A DNA stretch of 19,131 nucleotides from Ganoderma boninense (Eukaryota > Basidiomycota > Agaricomycetes > Polyporales > Polyporaceae). Numbering within the stretch: the stretch's first letter is position 1; the number at the start of each line of letters is the position of its first letter. The stretch lies in NCBI GenBank assembly GCA_002900995.3, contig CM035314.1:3054568-3073698 (forward strand). Direction: 5' to 3'. Shown in pieces: positions 9,801-16,891 of this stretch. The notes below the pieces were generated by a model, which saw only the letters and a program-made list of their open reading frames with translations, ran no database searches and was not told where the DNA came from. The position numbers and the translations under genes were made by a program.

Positions 9801-10818
9801 TGATGCCGCCGCAGAGTGGCATCGCTTCCTCGGCTCGAACCGCGACTACGACGCAGTTGAAAGACTGCGTCAGTTCTGGCAGGACGCTGTTGATCGCAAC
9901 AGCGCCCTTGTGCGTGAGCTGTCGACTCACCGTGTCCAGCTGGACACGATGCAGATCCAGCTAAACTGGACGCGCTACCAACTCGCGCGCTCTCTCGCCC
10001 GCGAGCGTTCTCAAATCCTGGACGGCAGCGCCCAGACGGAGGAACACGCATCGTGCCTGGAAGACCACCGCCGCGAGATCCGCGGTCGAATATTACTAGA
10101 GGTAGACCCGTTCTGCGACGAGCTTAGTGATGATGAGCTCCTCGATGCCGGGAGCCTCGAGGACGAACCGGACAGCGCACTCGTCACCACCCTGTTACGA
10201 GCGGCGATTCTCGACCCAATCGACCAACCTGTCCTGAGGGCTATGCGCGTGAGCGCAGCCGCCCCCGACACAAGACCGGCAACGTACGTCACCCGCGCCA
10301 GAAGCGGGCGACGTCCCCTGCTCAGTGATGCTGAGCAGGAATGCATCGTGATCCTGCTCACGATCTACGGTCTAGAAGCAATGACGCTCCTGGACTGTGG
10401 CAGCACGACACAGCTGATCGACAACAGTTTTGCCGACATCTCTGGCGCCGAGGTCGTTGAGCTCGAGAACCCCGCCATCCTCCAGTTGGGATGCGCGGGT
10501 AGTCGCTCCCGAATCAACTTTGGGACGAACGCCCCGGTCACCCTTGGAGGGTTCGGGGCTGATGTGTATTTCGACCTGGCCAACCTGGACAGGTACGACC
10601 CCGTACTCGGTACCCCATTCCTGCGCAGGCATGGGGTAGTGTTGGATTTCAAAAAGAACTGCGCCATCATTGACGGCGTATCCTACCCGGCATTGTCCAA
10701 GGCGCAAGTGTCAGATCAGTTGAAGAAGCGTGGAGGTGGTGGGCGCTCTGGGCGTCAGATTCCCTCCCGACCACCACGCCAGTCTTCAAGCCGGCCTGAC
10801 AAGCCCCGAGGGGATTGA
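6880..10818 (+). CDS. gag-pro: Gag-protease polyprotein (ORF1)
   Basis: The 1312-residue product should form the particle, package RNA and cleave the polyproteins. A Lys-rich N-terminus (KKQKK) is followed by a coiled coil at about 92-153 and Ser/Asp/Arg-rich low complexity at about 265-370. A retrotransposon Gag/capsid domain follows at about 428-590, then a Pro/Arg-rich basic linker. The zinc knuckle is C725, C728, H733, C738 (CX2CX4HX4C). Next come about 430 residues with an acidic part (745-855) and a helical part (about 990-1045) that I do not recognise. A retropepsin-like protease with LLDCGST (D1172) and VLGTPFL (G1244) completes it. The active-site triplet is DCG where DTG or DSG is usual. 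The protein is far longer than typical fungal Gag (about 300-600 residues). ATG 6880 is the first ATG after the LTR in this frame. It ends at a single TGA in frame with pol. Confidence 0.93.
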   Translation: MAKKQKKNNTPAKKPGGRRPPEKPPSNQLREDGSAHGRPTSSPLTPVEDGSRGRNDERSVRSHLLGVPGGYAPGSVYSERSSRAPNDIRGSIEDFAEETQLKYDTLADELARAQAKQDALNKELEDLRARQAEERTNFAKQAELAQEELARAKYPAGDSASQARTRPRARAPYDDGLSYVDPDENIERGQNELFRPRDDDESSSAYENRRNAQRRFLAQEHYRQGVEKRNAQAEKWWRERTGYTGEEKVKSEYPRQFWRNNGGRGPPDDEDRGSSSSSSSSSDDDRGGRAPSRPSPLSSPSTPRERQGAGDHQRRGAGGGPPDRGSSSSSDDDPPPRRGPNQPPRRSSSSSGRRHSRSRRPSGTPRARHGARSPSYFQYDEEDTAIRADKDDPDAGNIDRQLEVIREAIRARVGWDMPDIPAMKNLKGIPSPEKFGGNDDAEGFMTWLKALLRWMSLSRLAGEDLDYARVQLVGQYLTDEARRWYDDTIDSLEGVGNSWGFEQVICALYRRFIHRSTARAAAEQFNRIRFRKETGVLGLYESMVNLARRMPEPPDAYSFKKRFVAALPEDICVPMLKNRRVSIEQSTPIQLRKAAIRQENANRAVGEYLSLMRNNAPSHHRDQGKTDRGHERRDAPPRASNQPRHATAPSGGFRPRNDHQVRGSSGQNGQPFRREQSRPPRVHNSPAPARPPTGQGQMNTGGSRPPTSGSGTTPTAASNNAQVQCYNCKQFGHYASNCPKAAAPRLRAARIAEPDEIEEANPAPSDLEATADDVEPPAEEDAVGPESSGPAEDEAAEQARYESEEEFYDLDGSQYDSAEEFEPAFSDGEEDVVWFSAMHTNHTSSPWEEVEADLIGPAELQPAPVPRRIVVERGGMAGIYEVYEYFDDVQLYLLGPIPPEVEDVLHDRADQPPSSPEFDDMPALEPNHQSDAEPTQYEPRRSPSRSPPLLPPWTPYGQPPYDRGESSLEVPLEGDAAAEWHRFLGSNRDYDAVERLRQFWQDAVDRNSALVRELSTHRVQLDTMQIQLNWTRYQLARSLARERSQILDGSAQTEEHASCLEDHRREIRGRILLEVDPFCDELSDDELLDAGSLEDEPDSALVTTLLRAAILDPIDQPVLRAMRVSAAAPDTRPATYVTRARSGRRPLLSDAEQECIVILLTIYGLEAMTLLDCGSTTQLIDNSFADISGAEVVELENPAILQLGCAGSRSRINFGTNAPVTLGGFGADVYFDLANLDRYDPVLGTPFLRRHGVVLDFKKNCAIIDGVSYPALSKAQVSDQLKKRGGGGRSGRQIPSRPPRQSSSRPDKPRGD

Positions 10819-10854
10819 CAATCCACGGCGGCCACTGTCGCCACGACTGTGGCC
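10816..10854 (+). promoter_or_regulatory. Putative TGA readthrough signal between gag-pro and pol
   Basis: The Gag-Pro frame ends in TGA at 10816-10818 and the same frame stays open to 14253. The bases after the stop are CAATCC, matching five of six positions of the CARYYA readthrough context known from tobamoviruses and yeast. UGA-C is also a leaky tetranucleotide. Eleven bases after the stop a 6-bp stem can form (GGCCAC at 10830-10835 with GTGGCC at 10849-10854), at a distance like that of the murine gammaretrovirus pseudoknot. The function is inferred. Confidence 0.6.
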
Positions 10855-13800
10855 CTGCGGGCTGCTGCTGTGCGATCCGCGGAGCTGGTTCCCTCTCCGC
10901 ACAAGCCGACTAGTGCCGAGGTGTCCCGAATCTCCACTATTCGGGACGCTATCCTGTTGGAGTATGACGACCTACTCCAGCCTGTGCCTCCCGGACTTCC
11001 ACCATTCCGGGAGGTTAATCACAAGATACCGCTGATAGATGCTGAAAAGCGCTATCAGTACCGACTTCCCAAATGCCCTGAGGTGCTGAAGACTCAGCTC
11101 CTCAAGAAAATTGAACGATACACCCAGGCGGGCTGGTGGGAACCAGCCCAAGTTGAACAGGCAGCCCCGCTGCTCTGCGTTTACAAGAAGGATGGAGGTC
11201 TACGGACCGTCGTAGATCTCCGACAGCGGAACGACAACACCGTGAAGGACGTCACGCCCTTCCCGGATCAAGAACAGATCCGGCATGATGTGGCTCGGGC
11301 GAAATATCGCTCCAAGCTTGATATGTCGGATGCGTACGAGCAAACCCGCATAGTCGAGGAGGACATCTCCAAGACTGGGTTTGCAACCGTCTATGGCACC
11401 TTCCTCAGCCGCGTAATGCAGCAGGGTGATTGTAATGCACCCTCTACGTTCCAACGGTTGATGACTCGAATCTTCCGGTCTCGGATCGGGGTATGCGTCC
11501 ACGTGTACCTCGATGACATTTTCATCTTCTCGGACACGGTCGAGGAGCACGAAGAGCACCTGCGGTGGGTCTTCGCGCAGCTCAGGGAACATCGCATGTT
11601 CCTGAGTAGAAAGAAGTGCAACCTATTTGCCGAGCGAATGGATTGCTTGGGACACCTGATTGATGACAAGGGTCTTCACGCCGACTCAGACAAGATGAGC
11701 CGGATTCGGGACTGGCCGACGCCGCGGAACTATCACGATGTTCAGTGGTTCTTGGGACTGGTACAATATTTGTCGCATTTCATGCCAAATGTATCTATGT
11801 ACACTACCCCATTGTCATCTATGATGCGTAATGGACAGTCCTTTTACTGGCGACCCATCCACACCAAATGCTTTGAGCAAATCAAGCAGCTTGCGTGTAG
11901 GTCGCCAATCCTCAAGCCTATCGACCCTCGAGACCCCCTAACGATCTGGGTCATCACCGACGCCTCTAAGTCAGGCGTCGGCGCGCTGTACGGCCAAGGA
12001 CCCGACTGGCAGAACTGCTGGCCAGCCGGGTTCATGTCAAAGAAATTCTCTGATGCCCAGAGCTCGTACTTCACGTACGAGATGGAAGCTCTGGGCGTTC
12101 TCGAAGCCCTCCTCAAGTGGGAGGACAAGCTGATTGGTCGACACTTCGAGGTGGTCACCGACCACCGCGCACTAGAGTTCTTGCAGGACAAGAGCAAGAT
12201 CTCCCCGCGAATAGAGCGTTGGTTGGGATACCTCAGCCGGTTTGACATGCACATTGTGTATGTCAAAGGCACCTCCAATCGCGTAGCCGATGCGCTATCG
12301 CGATATTTCCTGAATGAAGCCGCGGAGGCCAAGCATAGCTATGACCTGGTCTCCGCCGATGCTCGCCTCGACCCTGAGGGCGAGACTCTCACCAATGATC
12401 GGATCGCCGAGTTGCGAGCCGGTCGTGTGCTAGACAAGCGTGAGCTCCGAGAAATCGAAGCCGACGAGCTCGCCAAACACCTCCACCCTCTGGGCGGTGA
12501 CGAGGACAAAGAGACCGACAGCGAGGATGCCGACCCAACAGCTGTCGGGTCGACTGGTGAAGGTCCCCCGCTTGACACAGTGGTGCTCGCTGACAGCGAG
12601 CTCTGCAGCCAAATCAAGTCAGGGTACGAGAAGGACCCAATATTCAAGAAAATCATCGCACGCCCCAACGACCATGCTCAATTTAGAGTCGAGGAGGGTA
12701 TGATTCGCCATCTCAGCAGGGATGGCAAGTGGGTGCTATGCGTGCCAAAGGTACGCATGGGACGGCGGATGGTGACCGAGGTCATCATCCACAACACACA
12801 CGAGACAATCAGTCACCTAGGAGTGCGGCGCACCGGTGACTACGTGCGCCGCTGGTATTGGTGGCCTGACATCGGACGCGAGGTCGACAAGTTCTGCCGA
12901 TCCTGCGGAAAGTGCCAGACCACCAAGGTGTCGAACCAACGACCGGCGGGCTTGCTCCACAGCATGCCCATCCCCGAGCGGCCATGGCAGTCGATTGCCA
13001 TGGATTTTGTCGGACCCTTCCCGGAGTGCGACGGGAAGGACTACCTCTGGGTTGTGGTCGATCGCTTCACCGCGACCGTCCACCTCATACCCACTGTCAC
13101 GACCGTGCGAGCCTCGGAGCTCGCATGGATCTTCATTCGTGAGATCGTGCGGCTGCACGGCCTCCCTTTGACAATCGTGTCCGACAGGGACTCGAAGTTC
13201 ATCTCCAAGTTTTGGAGAGAGGTCCACCGCCTCCTCGGCGGCAAGCTATTAATGTCCACGGCGTACCATCCGCAAACGGACGGGCAGTCCGAGCGGATGA
13301 TACGTACTATCTCGCAGATGCTGAGGGCCGCCGTGCGACCCGACCAGCGCGATTGGGCCCTCAAGACCCCAATGATCGAGTTCGCCGTAAACTCGAGTCG
13401 GAACACGTCGACAGGATTCGCCCCATTCGAGCTGAGTGGGGGGTTTATGCCTTCAATGATTCGTGAGCTCACTGATGAGCCCGCGTTGCCCGGAGTGCGC
13501 GACTTCGCAGAGCGCGCACTCGACTTCATCCACCAAGCGCACGACGGCCTGATTGCCAGTCGCGTGGAGCAAACGCACCACGCGAACCAACGCCGTCGAG
13601 ATGAAGACCCCGGCGACGTCAAGCAGTACGCTGTTGGACAGCGCGCGTACCTCTCCACGGACAAACTCAACATGCCCAAGGGAAGAGCACGCAAACTCCT
13701 CCCGAAGTACATCGGCCCGTACAAGATTGTACGGGCGGTCCCTGAAACGTCAACTTACACGCTCGAGCTCCCACCCGAGCTCGTTGGGCGTGGAATACGG

Positions 13801-14253
13801 CCAGTATTCCATGCCACCCGACTACGGCCACACGAGCCGAACGACGACACGATGTTCCCACATCGTGACGCGCAAGCCTTCTACGATTTTGGGGAGGACC
13901 CAGAACAGGAACAGCTCGTGGACGACATCGTCGCCCACGAGTGGTCGAGAAACTCCGTCAAGTTCTTGGTGCAGTGGGCCGATGGGAGTTCGACATGGGA
14001 GCCTTGGGGCACGGTCCACGAGCTGGAGGCCCTGGATCGGTACTTTGAGATCCAGGGCGTGAACGATTGGCGGGCTCTCGCCAAGCCCCCCAAGAACAAG
14101 CCGTGCCAGAGGCGCGACCACGAGCAGCCCGAGGAGGAGGCTGCTGGAGAAGAGACAGTGGCTACAATCGAGCAACCACTACCCGAGAGCACAGCCCCCG
14201 GGCCGCCGCTCTGCCGATCCGCCCGGATCCCAAAGACCCGGGCCCGGGCGTAG
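10819..14253 (+). CDS. pol: Pol: reverse transcriptase, RNase H, integrase, chromodomain
   Basis: This is the in-frame continuation after TGA 10816-10818: 1144 residues, numbered here from the codon after the stop. RT has motif A LDMSDAY (D168) and YLDD (230-233). RNase H has D381, E423, D448 and D491. Integrase has an HHCC zinc module (H661, H666, C693, C696) and a DDE core (D729, D789, E825, spacing D-X35-E). A chromodomain at about 1032-1078 ends in the typical STWEPW. The enzymes copy element RNA to DNA and insert it; chromodomains in this clade are known or thought to direct integration through modified histones. No ATG lies near the start of the region (an apparent start at 10849 is GTG), so an independent product is unlikely and a Gag-Pro-Pol fusion of about 2457 residues is expected. 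No frameshift or missing catalytic residue was seen. Confidence 0.93.
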   Translation, partial: QSTAATVATTVALRAAAVRSAELVPSPHKPTSAEVSRISTIRDAILLEYDDLLQPVPPGLPPFREVNHKIPLIDAEKRYQYRLPKCPEVLKTQLLKKIERYTQAGWWEPAQVEQAAPLLCVYKKDGGLRTVVDLRQRNDNTVKDVTPFPDQEQIRHDVARAKYRSKLDMSDAYEQTRIVEEDISKTGFATVYGTFLSRVMQQGDCNAPSTFQRLMTRIFRSRIGVCVHVYLDDIFIFSDTVEEHEEHLRWVFAQLREHRMFLSRKKCNLFAERMDCLGHLIDDKGLHADSDKMSRIRDWPTPRNYHDVQWFLGLVQYLSHFMPNVSMYTTPLSSMMRNGQSFYWRPIHTKCFEQIKQLACRSPILKPIDPRDPLTIWVITDASKSGVGALYGQGPDWQNCWPAGFMSKKFSDAQSSYFTYEMEALGVLEALLKWEDKLIGRHFEVVTDHRALEFLQDKSKISPRIERWLGYLSRFDMHIVYVKGTSNRVADALSRYFLNEAAEAKHSYDLVSADARLDPEGETLTNDRIAELRAGRVLDKRELREIEADELAKHLHPLGGDEDKETDSEDADPTAVGSTGEGPPLDTVVLADSELCSQIKSGYEKDPIFKKIIARPNDHAQFRVEEGMIRHLSRDGKWVLCVPKVRMGRRMVTEVIIHNTHETISHLGVRRTGDYVRRWYWWPDIGREVDKFCRSCGKCQTTKVSNQRPAGLLHSMPIPERPWQSIAMDFVGPFPECDGKDYLWVVVDRFTATVHLIPTVTTVRASELAWIFIREIVRLHGLPLTIVSDRDSKFISKFWREVHRLLGGKLLMSTAYHPQTDGQSERMIRTISQMLRAAVRPDQRDWALKTPMIEFAVNSSRNTSTGFAPFELSGGFMPSMIRELTDEPALPGVRDFAERALDFIHQAHDGLIASRVEQTHHANQRRRDEDPGDVKQYAVGQRAYLSTDKLNMPKGRARKLLPKYIGPYKIVRAVPETSTYTLELPPELVGRGIRPVFHATRLRPHEPNDDTMFPHRDAQAFYDFGEDPEQEQLVDDIVAHEWSRNSVKFLVQWADGSSTWEPWGTVHELEALDRYFEIQGVNDWRALAKPPKNKPCQRRDHEQPEEEAAGEETVATIEQPLPESTAPGPPLCRSARIPKTRARA

Positions 14254-14255
14254 CC

Positions 14256-14328
14256 GTGGATCAGCCCCCGGCGCCACAACTGTACAGTTGTGGCTGTGCC
14301 CTAGGCGGCTGATCCACAGACAGCCGCC
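14256..14328 (+). promoter_or_regulatory. Nested inverted repeats after the pol stop
   Basis: GTGGATCAGCC (14256-14266) begins two bases after the pol TAG. It is the exact reverse complement of GGCTGATCCAC (14307-14317). Between them lies a perfect 22-bp palindrome (14273-14294) centred on TGTACA. A competing stem pairs GGCGGCTG (14304-14311) with CAGCCGCC (14321-14328) and uses part of the outer arm, so two folds exclude each other. This is the kind of structure that might serve reinitiation, internal initiation, RNA dimerisation or packaging. Only the inverted repeats are observed; the role is inference. Confidence 0.6.
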
Positions 14329-14418
14329 CCGCTCTTCCCCCGATCCCTTCCCCGCTCCGACCTCTGCTCATCCCACGCACTCCCGCTAGACTCCCACACC
14401 GCACCGCAAACAGCAACA

Positions 14419-14685
14419 ATGACCCCACAGGAACCAAAGGACTGGGGGGGCGACGATCGTACCCCCGGTGGACCGCCGAAAGGCCGCAAGCGCGACGTGT
14501 CGCGTCCCCCCGAAGGAGAACGCCCCGCCCGAAGAACGCCCTGGGCCTACGACCCAGAGCGTCGGTGCGTCGCCCATCCGCTCGGATGCGGCGTATGCGA
14601 CGCCTACCTCAACACCTCGACAGCCATCAGGCTGCCGGGGTCGCATCTCTCGAGCAGGCCAGGAGCCACCTGGTCAGCGCGGTAA
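14419..14685 (+). CDS. Short ORF overlapping the start of ORF3, possible true N-terminus
   Basis: Eighty-eight codons start at the first ATG after the inverted repeats, with A at -3 (a good context). The N-terminal part is Pro/Arg-rich, then reads RRCVAHPLGCGVCDAYLN, a Cys/His cluster (C-X6-C-X2-C) that looks selected. After about 14625 the wording degrades and it stops at 14683-14685. The frame of ORF3 runs alongside and takes over. The simplest view is that ORF3 protein begins here and a frame change (indel in this copy, programmed shift, or splicing) joins the two. A GTGCGT donor at 14565 with an acceptor ending at 14662 would restore the frame but remove the Cys cluster. Independent function is less likely. 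Confidence 0.4.
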   Translation: MTPQEPKDWGGDDRTPGGPPKGRKRDVSRPPEGERPARRTPWAYDPERRCVAHPLGCGVCDAYLNTSTAIRLPGSHLSSRPGATWSAR

Positions 14686-16676
14686 CAAAAGACTCGTACC
14701 ACGACGGGTACAACCGGGGGTTCGACGACGCGCACAACAACGCGGCGCTCGAAGAGAAGGCAACCCTCCGGCACGACGCCGAGCTGGAGGGGCTCCGGAC
14801 GAAGCTACGCGCGGCGGAACACAAGGTCGCGTCGCTCCGCTCGCTCATCACCCGTCTCAAGTCGGTGATGGGTCTCGACATCGACTACGACCTCCCCGAG
14901 GGCGACGACTACCTCGAGCCCGCGGATGAGCTCGAGCCCCGGCGCTCCAAGGACCAAATGCGGGCGGCCCTCAGCGTATACAAGAAGAACGACGCGGAGG
15001 CCGCGCGCACTCATCGAGAAGACGAGCGCCGGCTACGGGAACAAGCGCGGGCATCCCGTCCGGGTGCCCGCATCGAAGCCGACGGCGACGTCGTCATGAC
15101 ATCGCCGCCGCACCGACCACAACAGGAGGCGCTCCCAGCATACCCAACAGCGCCGCGTGCCGCGACCCGCGCAGCGCCAGCAGCGCCAGCCCCGACACGG
15201 CCGGCAGCCGACAAAGGCAAAGAGCGGGCCCGCGCTCCTGACCGACGCGACGATAGGCCACGGGGCCACGACCGGGACCGGGACCGGGATCGGGGCCGCG
15301 AGCATTCAAGCCGCCACGGTTCGCCGAGGCCGCGTCACCGCTCTCGCGCACGAACGCGATCGCGCGAGGACCGTCACCTCTACGCCGACCCCGCCGTCCT
15401 GCAGGCACGGCGGTTCCCCGGGGAGGACTACAGGGGGGAAGGGAGTGGGCGCCGCTACCCGCCACCCAACTACGAAGACTACGACCGCGCGCCGCCCCCA
15501 CGCGGTCCCGCTGAGTACTTCGGCGGTTACAGCCACGCGTACCCACCGCGTGGCCCACCTGAATACTTTGACAAATACGGACCCGCGTATCCGCGACGCG
15601 GGCCCCCCGACTACTACGACGAATACGGGCCCGAGCATACGTCGCGCGGGCCCGCGAGCTACGATGACTACGGACCCGCGCCCTCACCGCGTGGGCCCGC
15701 AGGGCATTACCCGTCGCGGTATCCGCCCCATCCCACGCCCGCCAGAGCAGCACCCGGCACCCACAACGGATCGGCACCGTCGACCCCAGACCAGGTCGAC
15801 AGCCTCATCGCCGAGGCCCAGGAGCCGTGGAAGGGCCTGGAGGCAGTCAACCGGCTGCGGTTCTGGGCAGCCAGAGCGTCGGCCCCAGGGCACGAGCGCA
15901 ACGCCGCGGAACGCCACCTCATCCGGGTGTGGCACCCGCCGAAGTGGTGGCTTAGCCACTACCAGCCGGAGAGGCTCGTGGAGGCCCCCAAGCCTCCCGG
16001 GCGCGCACAGCCCACTCCCAACGCGCCAGTACGGGAGTGGGTCAACTTCTTGAAGGAACACTCCACGACACACATTCGTGGAGTGAAGCGGAACGGTGAC
16101 GGCTCGCCGAGCCTACCACACGTACAAGGGTACGTGTGGATGAACAAATGGGTCGACCTCCCCTCAAAGGAGCGTCGACGCGTGCGCGACGTCCTATGGA
16201 ACATCGTCGCCCCAATATTTGCCAAGGGCCAATACAAGAAGGCACTCGCGGACCGGGCCCTCCGGCCCACGAGCACCATGGCTATGGTCCCCTACAACGG
16301 CGTCGTCCCGTCGACCATCGACTCCGCATTGACGCACCTGGCCGTCCAGTGTGGACTGTCGCACCAACACGTCGCCCCCAACCTGCAGTTGTGGGCGGAG
16401 GAATGGATCGAGGCGAAGCCAGCCTCGAACCCCGACGCCATGGAGCTAGACGGCCGAGGCAGTCGCGCCCCGGCCGCCTCCTCATCTACCACGGCCCCCG
16501 CTCCCCCTCAGCAGGAGCCAGAGACGCCGAAGGACTCCCCTTCGCCCGCGGACATGGGATCATCATCCCCGATTCTGTCCCCGGCTCATATCCCTCTGCC
16601 TCGTAGCCCGAGCGACGACAAAGACGAGGATATGGACGGGGCAGACCCTCAGCCCATGGACGGCCCCAGCGCATGA
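14586..16676 (+). CDS. ORF3: uncharacterised ~696-residue retroelement protein
   Basis: I do not recognise this protein. From its first ATG (14586, poor context) it has a likely coiled coil at about 52-98. An acidic stretch follows, then an Arg/Asp/Ser-rich RD/RS region (about 220-260). Five tandem repeats of about 16 residues starting RGP lie at about 306-384. A denser, Trp-rich region (about 400-615, with HLIRVWHPPKWW, WMNKWVDLP, DVLWNIVAPIF and LQLWAEEWIE) looks like a folded domain. The tail is Pro/Ser/Asp-rich. There is no signal peptide or membrane segment, so it is not an obvious envelope protein despite sitting between pol and the 3' LTR. Basic repeats suggest RNA or particle binding, which is inference. 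The frame is open upstream of 14586 without an ATG; see the overlapping ORF at 14419. It has no stop or break of its own, which suggests selection or recent activity. Confidence 0.75.
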   Translation: MRRMRRLPQHLDSHQAAGVASLEQARSHLVSAVTKDSYHDGYNRGFDDAHNNAALEEKATLRHDAELEGLRTKLRAAEHKVASLRSLITRLKSVMGLDIDYDLPEGDDYLEPADELEPRRSKDQMRAALSVYKKNDAEAARTHREDERRLREQARASRPGARIEADGDVVMTSPPHRPQQEALPAYPTAPRAATRAAPAAPAPTRPAADKGKERARAPDRRDDRPRGHDRDRDRDRGREHSSRHGSPRPRHRSRARTRSREDRHLYADPAVLQARRFPGEDYRGEGSGRRYPPPNYEDYDRAPPPRGPAEYFGGYSHAYPPRGPPEYFDKYGPAYPRRGPPDYYDEYGPEHTSRGPASYDDYGPAPSPRGPAGHYPSRYPPHPTPARAAPGTHNGSAPSTPDQVDSLIAEAQEPWKGLEAVNRLRFWAARASAPGHERNAAERHLIRVWHPPKWWLSHYQPERLVEAPKPPGRAQPTPNAPVREWVNFLKEHSTTHIRGVKRNGDGSPSLPHVQGYVWMNKWVDLPSKERRRVRDVLWNIVAPIFAKGQYKKALADRALRPTSTMAMVPYNGVVPSTIDSALTHLAVQCGLSHQHVAPNLQLWAEEWIEAKPASNPDAMELDGRGSRAPAASSSTTAPAPPQQEPETPKDSPSPADMGSSSPILSPAHIPLPRSPSDDKDEDMDGADPQPMDGPSA
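15501..15735 (+). repeat. Five tandem 45-48-bp coding repeats in ORF3
   Basis: Units begin at 15501, 15549, 15597, 15645 and 15690. The first three are 48 bp (16 residues), the fourth 45 bp. Each encodes RGP, then a Tyr/Asp-rich core such as PEYFDKYGPAYP. The DNA has diverged mostly at codon third positions while RGP and the Tyr residues are kept, which points to conservation at the protein level. Confidence 0.85.
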
Positions 16677-16882
16677 TCTGGGCCGCCCCGCACCATCACC
16701 GCGTCCTGCTCCCCCCATCATCTACCAATGGGGACTCCCGCCCTGCGCCATGCGCGGTGGGATGGCTGGGTTCCCTACCACCCGGTAACGGGGCCGTCCT
16801 TGCGGCGCGTTTCGCGTCGCGAGAGTCACAATCCCTAATTTTTCAACTCGTGAGCTTCGGCCCACCGGGGGGTTGTGCCTGT
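16677..16882 (+). other. Untranslated spacer between ORF3 and the polypurine tract
   Basis: This is about 206 bases of GC-rich sequence with no extended ORF of its own. An open frame crossing it runs into the LTR and is not credible. It is part of the element's 3' non-coding region. Confidence 0.6.
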
Positions 16883-16891
16883 GGGGGAGGG
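16883..16891 (+). other. Polypurine tract
   Basis: GGGGGAGGG abuts the TG of the 3' LTR directly. This is the expected primer site for plus-strand DNA synthesis, and its position supports the LTR boundary. Confidence 0.8.

Noticed and set aside
10849..10851. GTG as a start for pol
   Set aside because: GTG is not a usual eukaryotic start, and the frame is open back to the TGA at 10816; in-frame continuation by readthrough explains it better.
14468..14929. 153-codon ORF in the third frame over the ORF3 start
   Set aside because: It is basic low-complexity sequence with no Cys cluster or helix pattern; a shadow of the two better frames.
15157..16053. 298-codon plus-strand ORF inside ORF3
   Set aside because: It is Pro/Thr/Arg-rich, as expected from reading a GC-rich repeat region out of frame; ORF3 frame has the structured wording.
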